64,000 nucleotides of DNA, from assembly GCA_034509495.1 (NCBI GenBank), contig CM067523.1, positions 18,682,879 through 18,746,878 of the forward strand, written 5' to 3'. This stretch comes from Acestrorhynchus altus (taxonomy: Eukaryota > Chordata > Actinopteri > Characiformes > Acestrorhynchidae). A model generated the notes under the pieces. It did not search any database. It was not told the origin of the DNA and saw only the letters and a program-made list of their open reading frames with translations. The position numbers and the translations under genes are program-made. Each line of letters opens with the position of its first letter. Positions within the stretch are counted from its first letter, which is position 1. Positions 54,481 to 64,000 of the stretch are shown piece by piece.

Positions 54481-54654
54481 CAAAAGATCCTTAGGCTGTG
54501 GGTGCATTAATATTCATATTTAACTGATCATTTTATGTTCTTACTGGCCCAAAGTTAAAGAAGTATCACAGGTCAAGTTTTGGCATTTCATGAATTGTGC
54601 TTTTGAAATATTCAGGATTTTGCAGATCTGATCCCCGTGAGATGCAGCACTTCA

Positions 54655-54787
54655 AAGTGTAGAGCTCTCCCTGCTTCAGCACACCTGGTTCAATTCATTA
54701 ACTGTTTATCAAGTTGAAACAAGTGTTTCTAAAGCAGAGAAAACACAAACCAGGAAACTCCAGGCTTTGAGTTTGAGAAGCCCTGGC
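54655..54787 (-). mobile_element. hAT-type non-autonomous fragment
   Basis: GCTTCAGCACACCTGGTTC, GAGAAAACACAAACCAGG and CTCCAGGCTTTGAGTTTGAG are the reverse of the family at 6159-6310. Both ends are worn. Confidence 0.45.
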
Positions 54788-55009
54788 CTAAAATGTTTCA
54801 CTACAAGAATCAAACGTTTGCGAGATTCCTTTCTCACTCTCAGCAGCTTGCCGTCATTGATCTCATAGCTTTGAACTGAACTGAGATATGCTAACATTGA
54901 TCATGGCAGGGGTTGCGCTGTTTCTCCTGTAGTGAGTCAATCTTTATAGTCAATAACAAGGTCTAGCATAACAATTTTAGTTCAACATGCAGCACTCTCA
55001 TCATGAAGA

Positions 55010-55290
55010 CCCTTACTGTAAAGGGATACGAGGAATACACCAACTCTTCCATTGGAATAGACCTTCAAAAAGAAGGCTCGAGAGTGTCAGCAGGAGATCA
55101 GGATGATTTAATTGGCCTGCGAGACTGACCAAGAGGCAATTGGCTGTCAGTCCAGCATTTGTTGCAATCCAACAAACCTTCATGTGATCTTCCCTTAATG
55201 ATAAAGAATGATCAGGGAGAGCCATAACGAAAGCCTCACCAAGGTTTCCTTTCCCTCCACCCTGTGGGACATCCTGGCAACCGTGGTAAA
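55010..55290. promoter_or_regulatory. Candidate conserved noncoding block
   Basis: About 280 bp of complex sequence with GATGATTTAATTGGCCTGCG near 55103, GGCAATTGGCTGTCAG near 55134 and CCCTTAATGATAAAGAATG near 55193. No repeat match and no convincing frame. Confidence 0.4.
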
Positions 55291-55459
55291 AATAAAAAGC
55301 ACATCAAAGGCTGAATGAGCAGTAGATGGGGGATAGTGCTGGAGGTATTGAAAAATAATATTTCACAATATTTCAGAACGTGGTTTTGAATTAAATATAT
55401 TATAATGAAATTAATTCTCTAAAATAAACCCACCTTAACCCCCTAAATCTTAAGTAATT
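55291..55459. other. Unassigned sequence
   Basis: No recognised feature. Confidence 0.4.
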
Positions 55460-55620
55460 CCTTTAGAACCCTGGGCCAGTGTTTGGGATTCATAGTTTGA
55501 CCTACATACCAGATATTGTTCTTTTCAGGAGATCCTAGGCTACTCAAATGTCAATCTAAGTAATGATTAGATTGAAAAGGATATTTATAATAATGTGTTC
55601 TTCAACATACTTGACAGTAG
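55460..55620 (+). mobile_element. Family A fragment, copy 11
   Basis: TCCTTTAGAACCCTGGGCC is the left end, then CATACCAGATATTGTTCTTT, TTCAGGAGATC, and TAATGATTAGATTGAAAAGG. It is cut off at the abutting S1 SINE. Confidence 0.65.
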
Positions 55621-55870
55621 GTGGCGCTCTCTCCCTAAATCCAACCCAGGGTGATGCTGGTCAGCACAGGTGTCAATTAAGCACTGTATCAGAGCTGGGC
55701 AGCCATTGTGTCAGAACTCCAACCACATTGGCTGGCCAGCAATGATGCAATGGTGGCAGTAGCTGACTTTACGTGCATTTAGGAAGCATGTGCTTGTCTT
55801 CACCTCCCCGTGTCGGAAGCATCATATGTGATCCGGGAGAAGCATAACGAGGTTATTGCCACTTCAAAAA
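55621..55870 (+). mobile_element. SINE S1, headless copy
   Basis: GGTGGCGCTCTCTCCCTAAA, GATGCTGGTCAGCACAGG, then CATGTGCTTGTCTTCACC and GTCGGAAGCATCATATGTGA follow S1 order. The tRNA-like head is missing, replaced by the family A fragment. Confidence 0.65.
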
Positions 55871-56639
55871 AAGGTGTTGTGCTGGTCAAGCTGGACACAT
55901 GCTCCAAGTTCAACATACACTTCTGACTTTCCCTCGTTGTTCATTAAAACAGTGTGAAACTGCTTTGTTTTGAACATTTCCACCAACGCAGCTCTTAGAA
56001 CTCGCCGTTCCACTTTAAATGATGCAGACGGTTGAGTAAGTGCTGCGCTGTTCTAAGGTGGAATTTCAGCTTCGGGAAACCTTTGTGTTGTTCGTTTTTT
56101 ACGAGTGTGTGTTAAATATTTATATCATTCAGACCCAGTAAACACATGAAACAAAGTCATGAAATTTCACCAGATTAGTAAATCATGCAAAAATGCAGCT
56201 ATAATAATGCAAATAATGCCAAATTCATGGCCTGATCATGTCTGCACAGTTAGATAGCTTTGTTTTTTGGTTGGAGTGGCTGCAGCTTGTGATTTTTACT
56301 ACAATTAAACTGCATTAATATGTAATTATATATTAACTATAACATCGGTAAATATTCTTTTGCATAGCTTTAGTATCGCGATATTTTAGATTTTTAAAAG
56401 TAGACCGTCTACTACAGTAGGGTGGTAGAAGGTTATGCTGGGTTACTTACTGTGTTGTACTGGTTTTGGTTTTTGCATTGGTTTCGTTTTACTCCTAAGT
56501 CTTGTGAAACAAGAGGAACAGCATCTAAGACACTTCAGCTCCCATGCTGAGAGATACTGGATTGACTCAGACGTTCCTCTGCAGTTTCATCCCAGTTTGT
56601 GCTCTCGTTCACATTGTGTACAACTGTCAGATTAAAAGT
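55871..56639. other. Unassigned sequence
   Basis: Moderately complex 55980-56060. No domain in the frames. Nothing recognised. Confidence 0.35.
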
Positions 56640-56835
56640 CCTTTGAAGGGATGATACTAATACATATATAGACAAAAAATAATACTAATGTTAGGTTGTT
56701 TGTTTTATTTCTTGTGCTGTTCAAGAACGTATAAATATCCTTGTCAATCTAATCATTACAAATAACTGAAAAACACTGTTCACTGTTCAATTTCCAACAG
56801 AATTTCTGAGATGTAAAGTGTTTATTAGTTTTATG
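56640..56835 (-). mobile_element. Family A fragment, copy 12
   Basis: AAAAGTCCTTTGAAGGGATG, CCTTGTCAATCTAATCATTA, CAATTTCCAACAG and TTTCTGAGATGTAAAGTG are the reversed middle of the family. Both ends are missing. Confidence 0.6.
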
Positions 56836-56960
56836 AGCAAATAATTTAAATTTATATAGCAAACAAAGACAAATGTGATCTGTTCTTTTATAAACACTTC
56901 TAATTATACTTTATTTGAGATATAAATTTTAACAGAATCTAATTATTATCTAATTAACAG

Positions 56961-57716
<756 letters not shown>

Positions 57717-57792
57717 ATCACAAGGTAGGAGTTTCTAATAAAGTGGCCAGGGAGTGCAAGTGCATGTTGGGTGTTTCTAATAAAGTGGCCCA
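57717..57792 (-). repeat. Two units of the Tc1-terminus minisatellite
   Basis: GTTTCTAATAAAGTGGCC occurs at about 57732 and 57773, preceded by diverged GGTAGGA and GTTGGGT phrases. This is the reverse of the 14938-15175 unit, at ~41-bp spacing. Confidence 0.75.
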
Positions 57793-57839
57793 TTAGTAGA
57801 GGTATTTTCAGTGAATGCTCAAACTCAAATCCTAATCTT

Positions 57840-58060
57840 AACCGGCTGTAGAATAATTGCACATCTGCAGCTTTATCGTCTTGCCTTTCCTTTATCTGCT
57901 TGTTCGGCTCCAGCCTCCGATTTAAAAACGCCCTGCCACATTCATTAATGCTTTAAAGGCACAGCCTGTTTTAGGCACAGTTTAGCACGGCCTTGCTCTC
58001 TCGCTGCCGAGCCCAGCATGTGTTTTGATTAATGGTTCTTGGGTTCACTTAGGTTACAAT
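57840..58060. promoter_or_regulatory. Candidate conserved noncoding block
   Basis: A short complex block with GAATAATTGCACATCTGC near 57852, CATTCATTAATGCTTTAAAGG near 57940 and TTTTGATTAATGG near 58023. No repeat match. Confidence 0.4.
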
Positions 58061-58289
58061 CAAAACAAGGACATGGAACACATGTGAATACTAATGCTGT
58101 TTTAACATACTCATATATTCAGAAAGATCCGGGCACTATACCATGACCTAGAATGTAGTTTCACAAAAATACACAGACAATAGTGTGCAGGAGAGAGGCA
58201 TGCCTCGGGCCATCTTTACAACAAAATTGATTTGTGTGTGTTCCAAGACCTTGTGTCAACTTTCCTCCTGTTTTGTTCCTATTTTTATT
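58061..58289. other. Unassigned sequence
   Basis: No recognised feature. Confidence 0.4.
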
Positions 58290-59650
58290 TACAGCACTGT
58301 CAGATACTGTATGATCTGTAGGAAGGTGTATCTGTAGGACACTGTATGGATATATATGGCGCTGTAAGGTACTGTATGATACTGTATGATTCTATATGAT
58401 TCTGTAGGACACTGTATGGATATATATGGCACTGTAAGGTACTGTATGATCCTGTATGATTCTATATGATTCTGTAGGACACTGTATGGATATATAAGGT
58501 ACTGTATGATCCTGTATTATTCTATATGATTCTGTAGGACACTGTATGGATATATAAGGTACTGTATGATCCTGTATTATTCTATATGATTCTGTAGGAC
58601 ACTGTATGGATATATATGGTACTGTAAGGTACTGTATGATCCTGTATGATTCTATATGATTCTGTAGGACAATGTATGGATATATATGGCACTGTAAGGT
58701 ACTGTATGATCCTGTATGATTCTATATGATTCTGTAGGACACTGTATGGATATATAAGGTACTGTATGATCCTGTATTATTCTATATGATTCTGTAGGAC
58801 ACTGTATGGATATATATGGCACTGTAGGGTACTGTATGATCCTGTATGTTTCTGTAGGGTACTCTATGATTCCTGTGGGACATTGTAGGATTTTGTATGA
58901 TTATTTCTGATATTTTAGGGTACTGTATTATCATGTATGATTCTGTAGGATTCCTGCAAGTTACTGTAAAATATTGTAGGATTCTCTATGATTATTGATG
59001 ATACTGTAGGATACTATAGGATTCTTGTAGCTTACTGTAGAATACTGTAGGTTATTGTAGGATTCTATAGGATATTGCAAAATGTTCAGATTATGTAGGA
59101 TTTCTGTAGTATACTGTAGATGACTGTATGTTTTGTAGGATACTGTAGGAGTCTTTACAATATTGTAAGATTATATAGGCTAGTGTAGGATATTGTAAGA
59201 TTATCAGATTTCTATAGGATACTGTAGAAGACTGCAGGGTACTGAATATTCCATAGAATTTACTTGCATTCTTTATTGCCTCAATTATGTTCTGGATTGT
59301 GTAGGCTTTCTGTAGGATTCTGTGGGATATTGTATAATTCTGCAGGATTCATCTAGGTTAGTGTATGATGCTGTAGGTTTCTGTAGGATTTCTGAATGAT
59401 ATTGTAGGATTCTGTAGGGGTCTGTAGGACAGGGGTTGTGATTCTGTGATTCTATATGATTCATGTAAGTTCTATATACTGTGGGGTACTATAAGATACT
59501 GTAAGAGTCTGTAGGATTTCTGTAGGATACTGGAGGGTTTATGTAGGGTACTGTAGAATATTGTAGGATTCTGTAGGATACTATAAGATATTGTAGAAGA
59601 CTGTAGGATACTGACTATTCCACATAATTCACTTACATTCTTTATTGCCT
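58290..59650 (+). repeat. 10-bp-register satellite with 60/70-bp higher-order units
   Basis: TCTGTAGGAC starts at 58331, 58401, 58471, 58531, 58591, 58661, 58731 and 58791, giving spacings of 70, 70, 60, 60, 70, 70 and 60. Each block is a run of related 10-mers (ACTGTATGAT-like), and units differ by gain or loss of exactly one 10-mer. From about 58860 the register blurs, but ACTGTAGGAT-type words continue to 59650. No coding potential. Confidence 0.9.
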
Positions 59651-59754
59651 GAGACAATATGAACTGATACAGTACATTAATGTGTAAATAATTAGGTTAA
59701 AATGTAAATTAGTTTTATTTCACAGACTGATGTGCAGCCTGTTACCTAGAGAAA

Positions 59755-59943
59755 TCAGGCACATGGTTCCATAGATGTGGGAGAAGGGGTTCGCTATACC
59801 GCTGGGTAAACTGTAAAAGAGATAAGAGAAAATGATTCCTGGTTGTGATGATGTAATCATTACCATTCTATCATCGGCGCTAAACCTTCAAAAGCCTAGG
59901 GGGGAGTGAAGTTTGTGGAGTCTCACCTGACATCCCACTTAAT
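59755..59943 (+). repeat. Direct duplication flanking family A, left copy
   Basis: AGAAAATGATTCCTGGTTGTG, CCTTCAAAAGCC and GGAGTCTCACCTGACATCC recur at 60890-61015. Roughly three-quarters of the bases agree over ~180 bp. Confidence 0.75.
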
Positions 59944-60750
59944 CTTTAGAACCTTTGGCAAATTTTGTGGGATATTTTCTTACTTTGACGTACTTTAAAT
60001 CACCAAATCATAAAAATAGGAGACATAGTCATACATTCCAGATATTGTTATTTTCAGGAGATCGAAATTGTCTTATTTGAGATGTAAATATTAACCAACT
60101 TTAAATGTTTGCATGAAAATGACATTGTTTTGATCAAAAATTTACTTGAACCTACAATTTTATTTTTTGGTTATCTAAAACTTGTTGGAAATGAATCATC
60201 CAGAGTGTTTTTGAGCTGAAAAGCGAGATTTTTGATGAGTTATTTTTAATTATTTGAATGACAAAAATATTTCAATGAAAAGTTGATAGTGGTCCAAATA
60301 AAATAATAATAGTATTAATAAAAGTAAAAAAATAATAATAATAAAACAACTCCAACAACCTGAATGTACTTTGTTATTAATGTATGTATCAGTAATATCC
60401 CTTCTCAGGACTTTTATTATGGAATTTATACACTGTATGAACAACAAAGAAAGCAAACAGGCCCTGCCTTCTCCCTTTTTCCTATTTTCCTCTGTAACCC
60501 ATTATATTGCTCAATGATGTCATCAGCCCTTCCCCTTCTAGCTGATGTAGGTTGAGCATGTACACATGGACAGAGCAGTAAACATGCACTGGAAGCTCCA
60601 AAGGCATTTAAACTGGGACTTAATTCAAGTGTTTTTCAAGATGGTTTATGTGTATTATGTCTGTAGATTACTCGGATCCTGAGATATGATGCCTAGAAAA
60701 CAGCATGTAACTGCCTGCAAAGTGCAGATCTTAGGTTGCAAGAGTTTTAA
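59944..60750 (+). mobile_element. Family A element, copy 13, most complete
   Basis: Starts TCTTTAGAACCTTTGGC with AAATTTTGTGGG and ends near GCAGATCTTAGGTTGCAAG. It contains every family block: AATAGGAGACATAGTCATAC, CCAGAGTGTTTTTGAGCTGA, TTCTCAGGACTTTTATTATG, GGACAGAGCAGTAAACATGC, AACTGGGACTTAATTCAAG and CTGTAGATTACTCGGATCC. About 0.8 kb and non-coding. Confidence 0.8.
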
Positions 60751-60844
60751 CCTGGACATTTAAATGTTAGTAACAAAAAATACCATGTATGTAACTCACT
60801 TCCTTTTGGGAATTATGTTGGAGATGACAACTCCTTAATCCCAA

Positions 60845-61030
60845 GTGCACAGATCCACCAACATGAGAGACGGGGAGGTTGCTCTACCACTCGGTAAGGA
60901 GATATGAGAAAATGATTCCTGGTTGTGATTTAATTATTATCATTACATCATCAGGGTGGGGCCATGCCTTCAAAAGCGGGGAGGAAGCAAGGCTTGGGGA
61001 GTCTCATCTGACATTCCGTTTAACGTCTCC
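60845..61030 (+). repeat. Direct duplication flanking family A, right copy
   Basis: Partner of 59755-59943: GAGAAAATGATTCCTGGTTG, CCTTCAAAAGCGGGGAGG, GGGGAGTCTCATCTGACATT. The two copies are about 1.09 kb apart, with family A between them. Confidence 0.75.
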
Positions 61031-61984
61031 TAGCTGGTACTGTACAGAGGAACAGTGGATGTGAGTGTGAGGGTGTGAGGTATCAGCCTTGCGGCTATAT
61101 CTCAGATATCTGTGTAGGCTGCAGCAGTGTGTTGCCCAACCTGTGCACATAGTGTAAACGTCGGTTTCTCAAATGCTTTCTGTTTAGTCATGTTTGTTTC
61201 CTGACAGTTTGCTCAAAAAATGCACTTGGATCATGTTACTCCTGCTTCTGTCCCATCACTATCAAGCACTCCACCCACACAGACCGTGATCAAACAGCTT
61301 CACGTGAAGCCAGGTGCCCCTTAAGCCTTGGGTACGCTATTTTAAAGTCAAAGCAGATTCTAAGCAGACTGGATATCTCACACTTCCACGCTGAGATGTT
61401 GCAGATTCTTATAAGAAATGAGAAAAATATCCATCTTTACAATTAACGACTGAAAGGTCACACACTACTCGACTTCAACCTGCTGCTGAACCAAAACACA
61501 TCCGCTGAAATATGCCTTGTGTTTCCTGGAAGACTTGGATTTACCATTGAAGTACAACGGCTTGCTGTCACTTGTTTGTGTGGACATTTGCTTCGACTCA
61601 TTATGTAAAAATGTGAAAAATTCCTTTGAGGGTGTCGGTGGGAAATAAGCAGTATTTAATGAAGTCTAGCCGTTGCATAAGGAAGATGTTGGCTCTGGGA
61701 ACAGGTTTCAGTGCCACCGTGCTGTATTGCATATGTACTAGTGCCAGAATGAAGCTGCTGCATCATTTAAGGTGGAATGTTAAGTTAAATGTGAACACAT
61801 GGCTGAACATTTTGGCTGTTGAGAGCACTTGAATTGAGTACGCGACTAGATTACGATCTGAGGAGCAAAAATGTTCGATGTGCTCCAGGTTTGAAGGGTC
61901 ATAAAAAGGTAAAAAAAAACTGAATCTGTAGAAGTTTGGAAGTGTGTTGCTCCACATTGGTTCAGCTGAGGAAGTCCAGCTTGT
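61031..61984. other. Unassigned sequence
   Basis: No recognised gene or repeat. Short frames lack domains. Confidence 0.4.
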
Positions 61985-62345
61985 TTTCTAGGGAGCAGAT
62001 AATGGAGAAACAAAGAAACAGTCGCAGTTAGAAAGCCTGGTTCTCCTGTCAACCTGCATTGCCATAAGTCTGGAGGTGATGAGCTGCTCTCCAATATCAA
62101 CATCATAGTCTCCAGTCAAGGCATGGGCTCCACTCCACATGGACCACCTGTTCTGTGGTGTCTGGCAGTAGTGTAAGTCGTGAGTTGAAGCACCCATAAC
62201 CCTGTCGCTGGTTCACCAGATATCCTTCCCTTTTGGTTGGTACTGGTCACTGCATACCTGGAACAGCCCACAAGACCTGCCTGATGTTTTGGAGATGTTC
62301 TGACCCAGTCGTTCACAGCATCGCACTTTGGTTTGTCCATTCTTA
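61985..62345 (-). pseudogene. Tc1-like transposase N-terminal remnant
   Basis: The minus frame starting at 62340 reads MDKPKCDAVNDWVRTSPKHQ and then VGCSRYAVTSTNQKGRISGE, the Tc1 first helix-turn-helix (VGCSRSAVVSxYQKWSKEG). It aligns at the base level with 4610-4745. After the HTH the frame is lost and no DDE block follows. Confidence 0.65.
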
Positions 62346-63409
62346 GAATTCTACAACTGACTGTTCACTTGCTGCACAACACACCCACCTCTTGTTAGGT
62401 GCCAATGGAACCGGTTCTTAAAAATGATTCACCTCACCTCTCAGTGGTGTTAATGTAACGGCTGCTTAGTGTATATGAACGTTCCTTGCTCTGGACATTT
62501 AATCCTGTTGGTTATTTATATATTTCTTTTTCTCATAGCTGCTAGTCACCATTCTGATTTATTATGCTCATGGATTGCATGGATTACTACTCTTCTTCTG
62601 GAGGGATTTGAGAATAATACCATCCTAACCGAATTGAGCCTGGTTCAGGTTTCTTTAAGCCACAAAAGGTGAAAACTCTTGCTTACTTTCACTCATCGTT
62701 TCGTCAGTCTCAGCTCTGCAGAGACGAGCTTTCGTCTCATTTACATTCAGAGGAGTCGGAGTGCGGGTCTCTCGCAGGGTCCATAAGCTGCTCCCTGCAG
62801 ACTCCTCACTGAAACTAATGTTACGACCCTAGGTCACATTTTTTTTTGTGAATAATTTCACACAGGTCTGAAATGGATCAGTGGTATGGTTCCTTTGTGA
62901 GGCTTTGCTTCAACTTTAGGGGCAAAATGCCCAGATTCTCCTGTTCTGTTACTGTTCTTAAATCAAGACCGAGGTGTGTTTCTTTAGAAGGCTGTTGTTG
63001 TACCTGCTCTGCCATATGGAACGACCATTATTTGGATTTGTTGCATTGTTGTACGTCTTTGAGGCCTGGTAGAGTTGATATCAGAATAATGATTCTACTT
63101 GTCTAGTCAGTATAACCTCAAAATGCAGTGGTTGCAATATTTTAATGTTTCCATGATTCCGGTTCCACCTTAAGGTAACATTAATTCCATTCATGTCAGC
63201 CTGCCCTAATAAAAGGCTAGGCTTGTATCATCCCTTGGCACCCAATGGAGATGGTACAGGCTCAAGAAACAAAGAAGTCACTCACATAAATCCACCCAGG
63301 TTGGTGCCATGCACACGTAGGGGCATCTGAAGATGAGGAATGGTGTATCCTGGGCCCTCTGAGGTCACATGACACTATTTGTAGTATCAAAGCCAAAACC
63401 CAATGTAAA
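62346..63409. other. Unassigned sequence
   Basis: GAGACGAGCTTTCGTCTC near 62721 is a palindrome-type hairpin. The short frames contain no recognised domain. Confidence 0.35.
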
Positions 63410-63610
63410 GGGGTTTTCTCCGGGCGGGGGGTCCCACAGAGAAACTTTCACTGGATAGATCTTTAGGATGTTTCACCACAAACAAACTCCTTAATCAAGG
63501 CCGGAACCGACCCGGCGAACTATTTGTTCCAGCCAAGAACCATTAAGGAATGTTAATTTAAGAGCGTTTCATAACATTCATATATGGCGGGGAGCTTCAG
63601 TGGAATCAAG
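63410..63610. promoter_or_regulatory. Candidate conserved noncoding block
   Basis: GC-richer complex sequence with CGGGCGGGGGGTCCCAC near 63421, CAAGGCCGGAACCGACCC near 63497 and GGAATGTTAATTTAAGAGCG near 63547. No repeat match. Confidence 0.35.
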
Positions 63611-64000
63611 GCTTGTGGTACATTAGTATGATAGGGGTGAGTATGTGCTGTACTCACCTTTAGTAAAGTGCTGCATTAGATTCAGGAACACTGTGTTTAT
63701 TAAATGGGAAAGAGCTTTGTACTGAAGACTGCTAGAAAGCTGTTCTGGGCTTATTTTATGTGCTGCGTCAGAGCCACAATAAAGGACTTTGTCCCTCCAG
63801 CTTCCATTGTTTGTTCCATCAAGAGAGAATCGTGTCTGTCTCACCTTGAAGAGTCTGTTAGTTACTATGGTGATGCTGGCCTTTGAGGTTTCCACATGTT
63901 CTCTCACATTACACCAGTTTATAGGTGTTTGTTCAAAGGTTGACAAAGATTTCCAGCATATTGGCTTATTCATGCAACTTTCATGAATGCATCTGACATC
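63611..64000. other. Unassigned window end
   Basis: Frames on both strands at 63623-63986 overlap and show no domain. Nothing can be called. Confidence 0.35.

Overview
The window looks like an intergenic or intronic gene desert from a teleost fish, most likely an otophysan and perhaps a characiform. The basis is AT-rich sequence, long dinucleotide and trinucleotide microsatellites, several tRNA-headed SINE types of the kind known from fish, many dead Tc1-like transposons, a LINE of the fish CR1/L2/Rex1/jockey type, and a large fold-back repeat that I associate from memory with characiform genomes. I found no complete protein-coding gene and no functional rRNA or tRNA gene. The species is an inference.

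Mobile DNA dominates. The most abundant family, called family A here, is a non-coding element of up to about 0.8 kb with imperfect inverted ends. At least thirteen copies or fragments lie on both strands (899-1650, 6555-7085, 8318-8935, 10028-10648, 19398-19738, 21568-22655 split, 36828-37165, 38240-38770, 41568-42222, 48248-48510, 55460-55620, 56640-56835, 59944-60750). Degenerate Tc1-like transposase pieces from several subfamilies lie at 4395-5060, 11005-11800, 12700-13265, 15880-17290, 18490-19050, 36360-36605, 43480-44140, 46500-47390 and 61985-62345. A fold-back family (B) is at 13448-13965, 23868-24515 and 44703-44945. An LTR-like family (L) is at 20540-20965, 21912-22466 and 26018-26221. 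A 5'-truncated, inactive LINE fills 32245-34290. Three tRNA-headed SINE types (S1, S2, S3) are scattered through the window, and one S3 copy has a perfect 11-bp target duplication inside a dead Tc1 transposase.

Tandem DNA includes a 10-bp-register satellite with 60/70-bp higher-order units (58290-59650), a degenerate telomere-like array with paired variant hexamers (51880-52510), a perfect 73-bp triplication interrupted by an LTR-like insertion (25788-26270), a 40-42-bp minisatellite built from a Tc1-type terminus (14938-15175), a roughly 70-bp array around 54 kb, and many simple repeats.

Between the repeats lie blocks of non-repetitive sequence of higher complexity, several containing homeodomain-type TAATTA cores: 411-660, 5510-5830, 9220-9600, 12250-12530, 17330-17620, 22885-23110, 29800-30230, 31280-31640, 37605-38190, 39780-39990, 41130-41370, 42545-43030, 45480-46090, 47640-48050, 55010-55290, 57840-58060 and 63410-63610. 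They resemble conserved noncoding elements of a developmental regulatory landscape, but conservation was not tested. One GC-richer, CpG-bearing block (15405-15770) contains a short ATG-initiated open frame ending at a good splice donor. It is the only place where a real host exon seems plausible, and I do not recognise the protein.
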